DNA of 64,000 bases, taken from assembly GCF_028816455.1 (NCBI RefSeq), contig NZ_CP118246.1, positions 2,358,001 through 2,422,000 of the forward strand, read 5' to 3'. Positions within the stretch are counted from its first letter, which is position 1. Each line of letters starts with the position of its first letter. Shown here piece by piece: positions 33,063 to 43,015 of this stretch. Both the position numbers and the translations under genes were made by a program. The notes under the pieces were generated by a model. It worked only from the letters and a program-made list of their open reading frames with translations. It ran no database searches and was not told where the DNA came from. The stretch comes from Devosia algicola. Its GTDB lineage: Bacteria; Pseudomonadota; Alphaproteobacteria; Rhizobiales; Devosiaceae.

Positions 33063-33842
33063 ATGTTCGATCTTGTTCAGACCTACCTGAACCTCAAGAT
33101 TGCTGCCTCTGACAGCATTTGCAGCGCCCTCTCACCGATTAGTCCCGAACTTTTCGTCAATGCCTGTCCTCGGTTTTTCGACGGCTTCTTCGTTACCATA
33201 GAATTGCTGCTTCTCTCCTCGGTGCTCGGCTTCCTGATTGCGCTCGCGGTTGTTTTGGCACGCGTGTCGCCAAACCGTTTCCTGTCTATTCCAGCCCATG
33301 CCTATATCTATGTCTTTCGCGGCACGCCGCTATTGGTTCAGCTCTGGGTGCTCTATTACGGCCTCGGCTCGATGGGCGCTGAAGGGCTCGGGCCACTATG
33401 GCCTTTTTTCAAAGAAGGCTGGTGGGTTGGGCTCCTGACGTTAACGCTGAACACCGCCGCCTATGTCGCCGAGATTTTGCGCGGGGGTATCGAAAACCTG
33501 CCCCACGGCCAGGTTGAAGCGGCCCAGGCGTGCGGCATGACCTGGTCCCAACGCATGCGGCGCATCATTTTTCCGCAAGCCATTCGGATTGCATGGCCCG
33601 CTTATGGCAACGAAGTCATCCTGCTGATGAAGGCCAGCGCGCTTGTGTCAACCATTACCGTCATGGATCTGATGGGACAAACACGCACCATTTTCTCGCG
33701 CTCATATGACCTGTCCATTTTTCTCTATGGCGCTATTCTGTATCTGGTCCTGGCAGGCCTGCTCACGCTTGGCTTGCGTCTCGTCGAAGCACGCATGGCC
33801 ATCCCCAGCTTCACCCAAGCCAAATCATCGCGGCAACCGTGA
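33063..33842 (+). CDS. Polar amino-acid ABC permease (HisM-type)
   Basis: 259 residues. An N-terminal periplasmic segment precedes the first clear helix (ELLLLSSVLGFLIALAVVLA). EAA loop GQVEAAQACGMTWSQRMRRI. Completes the four-gene importer 30700-33842. Intact. Confidence 0.9.
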   Translation: MFDLVQTYLNLKIAASDSICSALSPISPELFVNACPRFFDGFFVTIELLLLSSVLGFLIALAVVLARVSPNRFLSIPAHAYIYVFRGTPLLVQLWVLYYGLGSMGAEGLGPLWPFFKEGWWVGLLTLTLNTAAYVAEILRGGIENLPHGQVEAAQACGMTWSQRMRRIIFPQAIRIAWPAYGNEVILLMKASALVSTITVMDLMGQTRTIFSRSYDLSIFLYGAILYLVLAGLLTLGLRLVEARMAIPSFTQAKSSRQP

Positions 33843-34029
33843 ACGGTGCCACACTTACGTCTTGTGTTCGCGCGCGAGGCTTCTGACATCGTTCGTTGTA
33901 GCGCCCTGGAGAACGACCAGCATGGATAGATTGACAATTTGGTGTAGCAGTCATTAGGACGAGGCCATTGACGGCGCCAAGATGCGCGCTGGCGGCAAGG
34001 CGGCATATCTGCGGTCGGGAGAACCAAAC

Positions 34030-34863
34030 GTGACAAATTACTATAAAGCGTTCGGTGGGTTGCCACCTCAGAACCAGCTACTGACCGGGCGAGCGGAATT
34101 CACCAACGCCTACGCGGTTATCCCCCGCGGCGTGTTGTGCGACATCGTCACCAGCCAATTGCCGCACTGGACGAACACGCGATGCTGGATTATCGCCCGA
34201 CCGCTCTCGGGCTTTGCCGAGACCTTCAGCCAATATATTGTCGAGGTAGCGCCTGAGGGTGGCAGTACTCTACCCGAGCCCGACGCATCGGCTGAAGCGG
34301 TGCTGTTTGTCGTCGATGGAGAAGTCGACCTGACCTACGACAACGAGCGGCACACGCTCGCCGCTGGCGGCTACGCCTATTTGCCTGCCGGGCTGGCGTG
34401 GCATCTCCAGAACAAAACGGCGAACACCGCGACCTTCCATTGGATACGCAAGCGTTACGAACCAGTCCAAGACATCGCAGCACCCAATCCATTCATTGCC
34501 CGTGAGCAGGATATCGATCCGGTGCCAATGCCCGACACCGATGGAAAATGGGCAACCACGCGCTTCGTAGACCCCGTCGACCTGCGGCACGACATGCATG
34601 TCAACATCGTAACCCTGCAACCGGGCGCCGTGATCCCATTTGCCGAAACCCATGTGATGGAACATGGTTTGTTCGTGCTCGAGGGCAAGGCCGTCTACCG
34701 CCTCAATCAGAATTGGGTAGAGGTGGAAGCAGGCGACTTCATGTGGCTACGCGCTTTTTGTCCGCAGGCTTGCTACGCGGGCGGCCCCGGTCCCTTCCGC
34801 TATCTGCTCTATAAAAACGTCAATCGTCACCCTGATCTGGGGCCCCAGCCCCACGCTGGCTAG
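34030..34863 (+). CDS. allE: (S)-ureidoglycine aminohydrolase, bicupin
   Basis: About 277 residues from the GTG at 34030 (GGGAGA upstream); the longer frame to 33982 is not needed. Two cupin domains. The C-terminal one holds PFAETHVMEHGLFVLEG (metal-binding Glu/His set) and GDFMWLRAFCPQACYAGG, diagnostic for ureidoglycine aminohydrolase (AllE/UGHY). This enzyme releases ammonia from (S)-ureidoglycine to give (S)-ureidoglycolate in purine-ring catabolism. The polar-amino-acid-type importer immediately upstream may bring in the ureide. No other allantoin genes are visible here. Confidence 0.8.
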   Translation: MTNYYKAFGGLPPQNQLLTGRAEFTNAYAVIPRGVLCDIVTSQLPHWTNTRCWIIARPLSGFAETFSQYIVEVAPEGGSTLPEPDASAEAVLFVVDGEVDLTYDNERHTLAAGGYAYLPAGLAWHLQNKTANTATFHWIRKRYEPVQDIAAPNPFIAREQDIDPVPMPDTDGKWATTRFVDPVDLRHDMHVNIVTLQPGAVIPFAETHVMEHGLFVLEGKAVYRLNQNWVEVEAGDFMWLRAFCPQACYAGGPGPFRYLLYKNVNRHPDLGPQPHAG

Positions 34864-35086
34864 GTCGGCGCGTGCACAGGCGTTGATGGCAGACGATCAT
34901 GGTAGCCATTGTCTCGGTGCCTTGATCAAAATTGGTCACATATAGGGCGCGACTACATCACCCATGTTCAGTCAACCCTGTATCCCACCAAACTCGAAAA
35001 CGAAACGTCCAGCAGATATATTTGGTCTCGCGCAGCGCGATGATCTGGCGACAATATGCGAGACAAACGCGACTATCCAAAAAAGG
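34864..35086. other. Non-coding stretch between allE and the island edge
   Basis: No supportable gene. Short open frames here lack family features. The segment ends at the terminator hairpin at 35087. Confidence 0.5.
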
Positions 35087-35125
35087 AAAAGCCCAGCGAA
35101 CTCGTTGAGTTCACTGGGCTTTTTT
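35087..35125. terminator. Rho-independent terminator, usable from both sides
   Basis: A long stem AAAAGCCCAGCGAACTC / GAGTTCACTGGGCTTTT, one mismatch, 3-base loop, with a T run on the + strand and an A run on the left giving a T run on the - strand. Read leftward it directly follows a tRNA-3'-end-like sequence (reverse complement of 35125-35136). It may therefore be the original terminator of the initiator tRNA gene, displaced by the island. Confidence 0.75.
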
Positions 35126-35136
35126 GGTTGCGGGAG
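35125..35136 (-). other. Candidate attachment site (copy of the tRNA-fMet 3' end)
   Basis: TGGTTGCGGGAG here equals 58249-58260, the CCA end and acceptor 3' strand of the initiator tRNA-Met, in the same orientation. The pair would delimit the 23-kb island whose recombinase lies beside the intact tRNA. Only 12 bp are shared, so this is suggestive, not proven. Confidence 0.5.
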
Positions 35137-35481
35137 CACGCAACTACCGATACCGACACTCGCTCCAAGTTGCTGTTTAGTCTTGGTGGGATGGCAATGG
35201 CGGGGTGCATCGCGCGAGCGATGCAGCACCTAAAAGAGCCGCAAGGATGCCGCAAGTTCATCGATCCAAAAGGAAAAGCCGCCACGCTTCGCAGCGTGAC
35301 GGCTTCCTGAACCTGACCAGCCGATGCCTGATCGTGAGGCTTTTTCCCCTTACAGGATGGCCACCTCGGGCGCCACTCGGACCTGCACGTTGCCGTGCTT
35401 GATGTTTTGAGACCGTGAGGCATAGGCACGGTCTGTCTTGATAGGTGGATAGATAGCGTAACAAGCCTCAAATGTCAATCA
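35137..35481. other. Island left flank, with an inverted echo of the tRNA 3' flank
   Basis: No supportable gene. At 35139-35162, CGCAACTACCGATACCGACACTCG matches, on the opposite strand orientation, the sequence that follows tRNA-fMet (reverse complement of about 58233-58256) at 21 of 24 positions. It forms an imperfect palindrome with the att-like 35125-35136. A further low-complexity hairpin region around 35200-35330 could be non-coding RNA or terminator debris. Confidence 0.4.
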
Positions 35482-36222
35482 TCATGACGCTCGAACCGCG
35501 TTCAGGTCGCTCAACAGGCATACCCCTCGCTCGACGATCACGCCCTGCGCTCGCAGACATTCCGCCACAGAGATAATCGATGTTCCCGACGACACAAGGT
35601 CGTCGTTCAGCGCAATCCTCTGCCCTTCCAAGGCTGGCACTTCTCCGCTCACGGTAAACGGTTGAAAGAAGCGCCACATCGGTTTTGCGACTTCCTTCAT
35701 CTGGAAATCCGTGTCGCGCTTTGCCCTTCTCAGTTGGCCGAGCTTGGCCTTGAAAGCTCTTGCATCACGACCTTTCGCGAACTGCGGAAAAACGGCGTCA
35801 ATCGCGTCCAGCACCTCACCGACCGTCCGCTTGCGCAGAAAACTCGATTCTACGAGTGGCAACCCCGACACCTCCGCCACGCGCGTTGCAAACAAACGAC
35901 ATAGAGGCTTACTCGACGGAACGTCCACGAGAGCATCGACCTCCAGATCGCCGACGAATGCTGCCAGGATCTCATCAGCGCGCTTGTAAAGCATCTGGTG
36001 GTACATTGGCTGCATACGGTAGCCGTTCATCTCTTTGAGAGCGTAAACCAGCGGATTGCCATCACGATCATGTCCCTTCGTGGTTTTCCGGCGGAAGACG
36101 TATTGAAGCCGTAGTCCCTCAATTGCCGCCTCTGTCGGATTTCCTTCGATCGAGGTGTCCACGAGTTCTTGATGGGAGTGATCGATGATTACAGTCTTGT
36201 TGGCGTAAACGTTTATCCCCAA
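35482..36222 (-). CDS. Phosphoribosyltransferase-like protein of unknown role
   Basis: About 246 residues (start uncertain; a TTG at 36222 is the first in-frame candidate and a homopolymer error just upstream could hide the true start). The C-terminal LNDDLVSSGTSIISVAECL resembles the PRPP-binding loop of type I phosphoribosyltransferases (DDxxxxGxT), and LVDVPSSKPL precedes it. No purine or pyrimidine pathway partner is nearby, so I do not assign a substrate. First gene inside the island. Confidence 0.5.
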   Translation of the reverse strand: MGINVYANKTVIIDHSHQELVDTSIEGNPTEAAIEGLRLQYVFRRKTTKGHDRDGNPLVYALKEMNGYRMQPMYHQMLYKRADEILAAFVGDLEVDALVDVPSSKPLCRLFATRVAEVSGLPLVESSFLRKRTVGEVLDAIDAVFPQFAKGRDARAFKAKLGQLRRAKRDTDFQMKEVAKPMWRFFQPFTVSGEVPALEGQRIALNDDLVSSGTSIISVAECLRAQGVIVERGVCLLSDLNAVRAS

Positions 36223-36344
36223 AAACCCTCAGCCCCCCATTCATGTAACCAGGACAGCGCATCTGCCGTATGTGAAGTATTCGTGTATATGACATCGCTC
36301 CGAGAAGCACCCGGAAATGCTGCTTTCCGCGGCGGCGAAGCGAA

Positions 36345-37160
36345 CTAACTCCCCAGACGGCGCGCCTTCGTAAAGCCGCGATCCGTGGCAATGAAGCGTT
36401 CCAACATCGGCACGATGAGCCGGACGGGGTCGGCGACGAGCCGGTCGCTTTCGCGGGCCAGCACCTCGGCATAGGCGATAAGATCACGGTGGAGCGCGCC
36501 CGGCAGTTCCACCGCCACTTTGACGGGTTTGTCCTCAACGACGGTCAGTGTCGGCGCGACCTGCAACTGGCGCTGGACGATCTGTTGCCCGGCCTGATTG
36601 ATAGTGTCCTGCGCTCCGTCCCGGATGGCGCGGATCAAGCGGTCTTCTTCGTCGGTCGCCAGTTCCGTACCGATGCCGAGCAGAGTGGACAGGCCCGCCG
36701 CCTTCATCATATCCCACCAGTGGTAATCGACGCCGTCCTCCAGACCGGCATAGCCGGAAGCGTCCGCACCGGGCTGGCGCTCCAGCACCATGGAGCGGCC
36801 ATCGGGCAGGATCAGGCGGTTCCAGACCAGTAGCACGCGGCGCTGCCCAAACTGAACACCGGCGTCATACTGGCCGATGATGCGCGTTCCCTGCGGTATC
36901 AACAGCAGCGCGCCGGTCGGGCTGTCATAGACATTCTCCGTGACCTGCGCGGTGATCTGGCTAGGCAGATCGGAACAGATGCCGGTAATCATCGCTGCTG
37001 GAATCATGGCTCCGGCCCGTAGGATGTAAGGCGATACAGGCGCCATGATGCCATCCAGGACGACCGTCTGCCGGTCCACCGGGCCATTCAGGAAAGCCGT
37101 ATGCCGGTCCTGGGTTGCCGGCTGGGCACCGAGGTCAAGACCTGCAACGCCCGCCGTCAG
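36345..37160 (-). pseudogene. trbI: TrbI conjugation protein remnant fused in frame to a DUF2274 domain
   Basis: TrbI is the periplasm-spanning VirB10-like channel component of mating-pair formation. The segment DLGAQPATQDRHTAFLNGPV ... YDSPTGALLLIPQGTRIIGQYD is typical TrbI C-terminal half. The N-terminus is cut at about 37160 by an IS3 fragment. At the other end, after VQRQLQVAPTLTV, the frame passes directly into VEDKPVKVAVELPGALHRDL, the hallmark of the small DUF2274 protein normally encoded just downstream of trbI, so a deletion has joined them. No other transfer genes remain. Confidence 0.75.
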
Positions 37161-37162
37161 GC

Positions 37163-37245
37163 GAGAAGCCGTGGCTTACCTCTGCGAGACCTTCGCGGTG
37201 AGCCAGCGTCGGGCATGTGAGCTCGTCGAAGTCGATTTCGTCAAA
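37163..37245 (+). mobile_element. IS3-family orfB fragment
   Basis: REAVAYLCETFAVSQRRACE is the start of an IS3-group OrfB transposase. It ends after about 25 residues and abuts the truncated trbI. Confidence 0.6.
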
Positions 37246-37384
37246 CGGCATGTATCGGACTTTGAAGAAAAGCTCTGCAAAAGCTTACCCGATACCGGAG
37301 TGGCGATATTCCTACGAATATTCCGAAGTGATCAAGCGACAATCGGCTTCGTAATAGAGTCGCTCGGGAGCCTTCAGCAACTAG

Positions 37385-38233
37385 GTCCCGTTGACAAAGT
37401 ATGGCATCCATATCCTTGCTGCGGCTAAGGCCAGGAAGGCGGCGAAGGATTTTGCGGTCTTGTCGAAGCACGTTGCGATGCGGCGGAACTGCTTGAGCCT
37501 GTTGAACATGCGCTTGATGCGGTTGCGGTCCTTGTAGGCCCGGAAGTCGCATGGCGGCGGGTTCTTGCGGTTGGCTTTGGGTGGGATCACCGGAATAACG
37601 CCGCTCAGCAGCAGATACTGGCGGACGACGTCGCCGTCGTAGCCTTTGTCAGCCAACAGCAGCCGCAGCTTGCCCACCGGCATGGCCATCAAGGCAGGGA
37701 CGGCTGCATAATCTGACGCTTCTCCGCCCGTGAGGACAAAGCCAAGAGGGCGTCCCTGACCGTCGGTGCGCGCGTGGATTTTGCACGTAAAGCCGCCGCG
37801 TGATCGACCAAAAGCCTCCTTATGAGTCCCCCTTTTGCGCCCGCTGCCTGACTGTGGCCGCACACTGTGGTGCTGTCGATCATGTGCTGCCAGCCGTCGG
37901 TGAGCCCGAGTTCGACCAGGGTCTCAAGCAGGGCGTCCCAGACCCCTTGCTCGGCACAGCGGCGAAACCGGACATAGACCGAGTTCCACTTGCCGTAGCG
38001 CTCATGCATGTCGCGTCAGGGGCAACCTACCCGGAGGACATGCAGCATCCCATTCAGATACCGGCGATTATCTTGTGCTGGTCGGGACTTGCGTCCTCCC
38101 TCAGCCGGCAAAAGCTCGCCAATGAGCCTGCCACTCTGCGTCCGACAAATCCCCACGTGCCAAAAGCGCCTCCTAAAAAGCGGTCTTGAATCACGGAAAA
38201 GCCGATTTGGGAATCCACCTTTGTCAACAGGAT
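37385..38233 (-). mobile_element. IS5-family (IS427-like) element, transposase broken
   Basis: About 849 bp, with terminal inverted repeats GTCCCGTTGACAAAG / ATCCTGTTGACAAAG and CTAG on both sides (37381-37384 and 38234-38237), a plausible target duplication. The leftward transposase shows RKSRPAQDNRRYLNGMLHVL, DMHERYGKWNSVYVRFRR, MIDSTT and LLADKGYDGD. It is interrupted by an in-frame TGA near 38018 (where Trp is expected) and by a one-base loss in a G run near 37828. Confidence 0.8.
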
Positions 38234-38448
38234 CTAGCAGAAATGCCATACCTATTAGAACTGGCACGTGATGTCGTGCTTATAGTTGTACCGGAATTAC
38301 CCCGGACGGCTTTGGGCAAAGTATCTCGCGCCTCATGTGGGGGTGCTCGCGGATGCTGCCATGAGAAATGGCAGCCCCGCTGTCTTTTTGGCGGAAGGCG
38401 GGTGGTCGGTGCGGATATATGATCAGCGCCCTGACTCGTGAACTGCTG

Positions 38449-40305
38449 TCAGGGCGCCAAATGCATTTTAGCATATGCGCCATCAGCCCGAAGAAGTTCA
38501 GCATGCGTGCCTTCTTCAGCAATTGAACCACCGTCAAGCATTATTACGCGGTTCGCCCGCTCGATTGCCGACTTTCGGTGAGCCTACTATCAGCAGCGCT
38601 TTGCCGACCGCGATGCGCTCGATTGCGTTGAGGATCCCTTTTTCAAGGTGTGCGTCGAGATGGGACGTTGCCTCATCGAGTATAAGCAAAGGGCGATCGC
38701 GCAGCACAGCACGGGCGATGGCAATACGCTGTCTTTCTCCTCCAGAAAATCGTTTCCCCCGCTGACCGACCATGGTTGCCAACCCTTCTGGAAGCTGACG
38801 AACCAGAGCGTCTAGGCCTGCCTTACTTAGCGCGTCGCGCATTTCATCATCCGAAACGCCATCGAGCCCGTAGGCGAGATTGTCGCGGAGCGTAGCGTCC
38901 TGCAAGTAGATGTCCTGGCTCACAAGTGACACATAGCTCCAAAGCTCCTCCTCTGTTAACTCGCCTGTATCATGCCCGCAGAGCCTTAATGCGGCCGCTA
39001 GTCGGACGGACGGAGCCGCAAGCTAGGCTAATACCGGTTGATTTCCCAGCACCGGACTGCCCCGCAATAGCGACCGCCTCCCCTTGACGCACAGAGAAGG
39101 ACACGTTAACCAATACGTTCGCTGATATGAGTTTTTCTTCAGCAGCACCGTCTTGTTGGTCAAGACGAGTCAGGTTAATACCTGCCAAAAATCCGCTCGT
39201 TCCCGTACTGGTGCCAGACACTTCCGACAATGTCCTTACCCCAACCACCTTGCGTGACGGGTACGAATATGTGACGCGATCGAATGCGAGAACGACTTCC
39301 GGATCTGCGGGAGAAGATTTGACAGCAGGCGCCACCACTGTCGTCAATCCGGTGTTCGGTGACTGAAGTATGGCCTCGATGCGATCAAGACCCATGCCGG
39401 CACGTATCAAGGGGTAGCGCTGCCCAACCACCTCCCCCAACGGCTGCCTGACCATGCCAACAAAGAGCAACGCCGACACAACCCCTCCAATTGAGGCCTG
39501 CCCAATGGACGCTAAGTAAACTCCGAGACCGAGGAATATGGCCCCTATCAAATCAAAGCACAGTCGATATACAACACCGATCACAGCACGCCAGTTGTCC
39601 ATCTCCGCCGCGAGTTTAGCGGACTGAGTTGCGACGATGCCGAACCGACGCTCTTCCTCCATTGTTGTCGACATCTGGCGTATCACACTCACAGCATCGG
39701 CCGTTGTAGTGCCCTCTATCTGAGACGACACTGCGGAGCCTCACTTCGTACGAAGCGCCAATGGTTTCGTTGATCTTTCCCTCCGAGAAACGGACCGCAA
39801 GCAGTGCAACCGGAATTAGAACGAAGGCGGTAAGAAACCAACCGTTGATCATGGCGAGAGCGACACCGACTGCCGCCAACCCAACCCAGCCATGAATGGT
39901 TGCAAGCGGTACCGTCGTGAACAGCGGATCTATCAACCGCATGTCGTTTGTAAGTCGACTGTGCACAACACCCGGGTTAATTGTCGAATAAGTCAGCATT
40001 GGCATTCGCATAAGATGCGAATAGGTCCGCTGCGCCAGCTGCCAAGAAATTGTATAGCCAACCTTTGTGCCTTGCGAATTGGCAATAACTTCGCACGATG
40101 CAGCAAGAATTGCTACAGCAACATATAGGGACAATAGCGGAATAAGTGAAGAAAGCGTCGATCCGCGGAGTGCGCTATCAATCACCCATCCAAGAATTAG
40201 CGGCATGCATACTGGCAGTGACGCCGCTAACGCCGTTAGCGCGAACACCGGAAGAATTCGATGCCACTGTAGATCTAGATCAAGAGCGAGTACTCGTCTT
40301 ATCAC
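38449..40305 (-). CDS. ABC exporter, fused membrane domain and ATPase, three frameshifts
   Basis: About 617 residues when repaired, from a GTG at 40305 with a strong GAGGAGG site. Six-helix exporter domain (residues ~1-310; LPVFALTALAASLPVCMPLIL first), then an ATPase with Walker A GQSGAGKST, signature FSGGERQRI, Walker B LLILDEATSHLD and H-loop VAHRKS. Breaks at 39736-39741, 38981-38986 and 38580-38585 are all GAGCCT for GAGCT. Repaired junctions read YEVSSAVSSQIEG, GRIKLCGHDTG and LLIVAHRKSAIERANR, and the gene closes at 38449. No C39 peptidase domain. It lies 40 bases after a glycosyltransferase gene, likely the same operon, exporting a product made with it. Confidence 0.8.
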
Positions 40306-40344
40306 CTTGTGAACCTCCTCATCTATCGAAACAAACGTCCATTA

Positions 40345-41042
40345 TCACAGGGAAAGACGACATAACGCCGATACTGTCAGGCGGTCGCTCCGGGTCGCCC
40401 CCCACGGCATTATTGGTAGGACGCATTTGGTCAGCACTTTATACTGTATTCGTTTCATCTGACTCATCTGCGCCATGAACGCGAGCATGTGTTGAAGTGC
40501 CTCCTTTTCGTTGTAGCCAGTACCGGCTGGATGATCGACAGTGACGTTCCGGTCACGCACGTCGATGCGCCCTGTCGCATAAGCATAGCAAATGGCAAGC
40601 CGGCCTATTCCCCAGCCGTATCTGTTCATTGTGTAGTCCGCCCCTCGAAGACATGCCGCAATCCGTTTGCGCAACGACATCAAGACCATTGCCTAGGGAT
40701 TCGATGTAGGCACTTGGCCGCTCCCACAGACTGGTGGGGTCCGTCGCTCCCCATACGCCAATTCGGCTGTCGTTTTCAAAGCGCTGGATGCATTGGGTAA
40801 CCGCCAGAGGCCAGTCGCGGTAGAATGCCCCCAACAATTATGATGACAATGTCCTCAGTTGCGAGTTTAAGTGCGGCTTCAAATTTCTGCGAGTAGTAGT
40901 CGTTGCTTGGCACAGATATCCATTTCCATCCGTCATCTTGTTCACATGGCGACGCAAATATTTAACGACTTTCTCCTCGCGTCGTCATAGGGAACACAAT
41001 ATCTGATCCTAGACTCGCCCGCGGTTTCAAGTATTTTGTGCA
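40345..41042 (-). CDS. Probable glycosyltransferase, frameshifted
   Basis: About 230 residues in several frames, from the ATG at 41042. Recognisable pieces are SNDYYSQKFEAALKLATEDI then IVIIIVGAFYRDWPL, GVWGATDPTSLW, VVAQTDC, and YTMNRYGWGIGRLAI followed by NVTVDHPAGTGYN. The last two resemble the acceptor-side end of GT2-like enzymes (YGWGID ... VDHPxGTGY). Breaks: T run near 40964, G run near 40833, one extra base near 40662. Family assignment is from motif memory only. It precedes the ABC exporter and follows, past IS debris, the Cys-rich peptide frame at 42335. Confidence 0.55.
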
Positions 41043-41058
41043 TAGGGTTTGACTGCCG

Positions 41059-41402
41059 TGACGTGCTCCCCGGGGATTTGGACCGTTTTGAGCCTGGGAT
41101 TGTCCAATTATGATCCCTCGACCGGGATATGGAGAGTTCCATGAAGGCATCGAAGTTCACGGAGGCAGATCGCCTTTGTTCTGAAGCAGGCAGAAGAGGG
41201 TACGACGGTCGGCGAGGTGTGTCGCAAGGCCGGGATGTCGGAGGCGACATTTTGCAACTGGCGGAAGCGCTATACCAGCTTGATGCCATCGGAAGTGAAG
41301 CGGCTTCGGCAGCTGGAAGATGAGAACAATCGGGTGAAGAAGATCGTCGCCGCCCTGACGCTGGATAAAGCCATGTTGCAGGATGTTCTCCAAAAAATGT
41401 AA
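41059..41402 (+). mobile_element. IS3-family element remnant with orfA
   Basis: Begins with an IR-like TGACGTGCTCCCCGGGG. orfA starts at the ATG at 41141 (MKASKFTEA) and continues in another frame as VCRKAGMSEATFCNWRKRY and KKIVAALTLDKAMLQDVL. A 2-base loss near 41165 separates the two. orfB is absent. Confidence 0.7.
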
Positions 41403-41554
41403 TGACCCGCCCTGTCCGTCAAGGTCGTTCGACGGTGACGGCTCAGTCTGCGTAAATGTATCCGCCCTCTCGCGAGTGGACCGCTGTTGCGGCCAGGCCA
41501 TGATGAGATCCACACGCTTCGTTCCCGAATAACTTGCTTCGGGCTTATAGGCCC

Positions 41555-42111
41555 GCTTTTTTGCGCCGGGTTGGGCACCAAGGGAATCAACATCGGCGCC
41601 CTGGTTCCCACGGCGCGCTTGCGGCTACCACGGCGGCGCACCATCAGCTTCTCCTCGCGGTAGCATCCGGAACAGCCGCTTGTGATTGACCTGATACCCT
41701 TCGCGCCGCAGTAAGACATGCAGGTGCCGATAGCCGAACCGTCGCCGCTCATGGGCAATGGCCTTCATCCGCTCGCGCAGCACCATGTCATCGGTTCGAA
41801 GCGCTTGATAGCGCATCGTCATCCGGCAACATCCCAACACGCGGCACGCCCGCCGCTCGCTCATCCCATAGGCAGTCTGGAGATGGGCGACAGCATCCCG
41901 CTCGGCGGCGGGCGCTACCGTTTTTTTCCAAGAAGATATTTCAAAACGGCATTATCGAGCATGCTGTCGGCACAGGTCGGCTACGAGGACGCCAGCCTCC
42001 TGCTCCTTCAATATCCCGATGATCTGCTCTTCGGTGAATCTGGTTCGCCTCATCTCTGGTCCTTCTGGTGGGCGAGAGCCATCTTCAAGCTGGATTAGGT
42101 GCAGGGGGTCA
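41555..42111 (-). mobile_element. IS3-family element remnant, orfA-orfB
   Basis: Leftward: the IR near 42111 (TGACCCCCTGCACC), orfA from the ATG at 42053 (MRRTRFTEEQIIGILKEQEA), an internal deletion to MLDNAVLKYLLGKK, then orfB (ERDAVAHLQTAYGMSERRAC, HERRRFGYRHLHVLLRREGY). It ends after GTRAPMLIPL, without the DDE core. It truncates the Cys-rich peptide frame. Confidence 0.75.
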
Positions 42112-42335
42112 ACGTCACAGCTCATGGTTTCCGTTGCGCAGTCGGAAGTGCAATCACCCGTACAGTTTGAGGTCGCGCAACCATTTGTTGGGTTACAGTC
42201 GTTAGTTGGCGTGCAGCCAGTAGTGTAGAACTCATTTGGTGTTGCGCTGTAGGCAGAATGGAGCCTGTTCGTCCTGCATCAAGACACCATCAGAGCCCAT
42301 CAACGACTCGCTTTTAAACTCTTCAAGCCAATCCA
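42111..42335 (-). CDS. Cys/Thr-rich short peptide, candidate RiPP precursor, 3' end cut by an IS
   Basis: From the ATG at 42335. The uninterrupted frame appears only after changing GAGCCT at 42260-42265 to GAGCT, the same lesion found in known genes. Residues 1-40 are acidic and leader-like (MDWLEEFKSESLMGSDGVLM, ending near EFYTTG). Residues 41-75 hold seven Cys in the pattern C-x5-C-x5-C-x4-C-x3-C-x3-C-x6-C with eight Thr and three Ser, a composition typical of lanthipeptide or other Cys-modified cores. The own stop is lost where an IS3 inverted repeat begins at about 42111. Beyond the IS debris, on the same strand, are a glycosyltransferase and an ABC exporter. No modifying cyclase or dehydratase is left. 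The function is inference. Confidence 0.45.
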
Positions 42336-42339
42336 TTTT

Positions 42340-42604
42340 TCATTGTGCATGGATGATGCTGTCCCGCTCAGCATCAAGGGCCCGATGCCCCGTTGGTGGG
42401 CCACGCTTGCGTTGCAGAAGGGATGTTGCGGTTCCTCCCGATCGGAACAGCCTGACTAGCCGATAGGTGGTTGCGCGGCTTACGCCGAGTCTCAGCGCTG
42501 AGTTCACCGACATTCCCGCTGTGCCCCTTTTTCGCGGCGCAAAAACTCGCGGATCGCATCGGCACGCCGACAGGCTTCTTCCCACTCAAGATCATCAACT
42601 TCAT
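42340..42604 (-). mobile_element. TniA/Mu-type transposase N-terminal fragment
   Basis: LGVSRATTYRLVRLFRSGGT followed by LLQRKRGPPTGHRALDAERD is the N-terminal DNA-binding part of a TniA/TnsB-like transposase. It stops at a TGA just before the Cys-rich peptide start, in place of the DDE domain. Confidence 0.6.
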
Positions 42605-42824
42605 CAGGGCTAATGTCGGTCATCTGGCGCGCAAACTGGACAACCGTTACGACGCAAAATTCTCATACAGAGCCTTCAAGCCGAATTCTCAATTTAACTA
42701 CAGAATATCAAATTTGGTGCAGTCGCAACCGTTTAATCGTAGATGCACGGAGTCGCGCAATTAAACGCAGTCCGACAACGCTTTCAAAGGCCGAGACCGT
42801 TAGAGTGGCCGCTATCCCGTGCTG

Positions 42825-43015
42825 ATCGAAGCGCGAGAGATCACCGGAGCCTTCCACGTCATGATACGGTGCTGGACCGAGCCCGATCTCAATCCTTGGA
42901 TCGAGTGAGGTCGCACTAGCCTCGTGGCATCGTTCGCCAATGGCGTCGGTCGTGACATCCAGACCGTCTGCGCTGCCATCATCTTTATGTGGTCGAATGG
43001 CCAGACCGTGGGCCA
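42825..43015 (+). mobile_element. ISL3-like transposase C-terminal fragment, decayed
   Basis: FHVMIRCWTEPDLNPWIE, a stop, SFANGVGRDIQTVCAAI and MWSNGQTVGQN resemble the end of ISL3-group transposases (WSNGQxEGQ). In-frame stops and loss of the tail show decay. Confidence 0.5.

Noticed and set aside
34964..35471. Several short overlapping frames on both strands at the island's left edge
   Set aside because: They run through the terminator hairpin and att-like palindrome and show no protein features.
35482..36222. Retron effector (phosphoribosyltransferase-type)
   Set aside because: Some retrons use a PRTase-like effector, but no reverse transcriptase or msr/msd-like structure is nearby.
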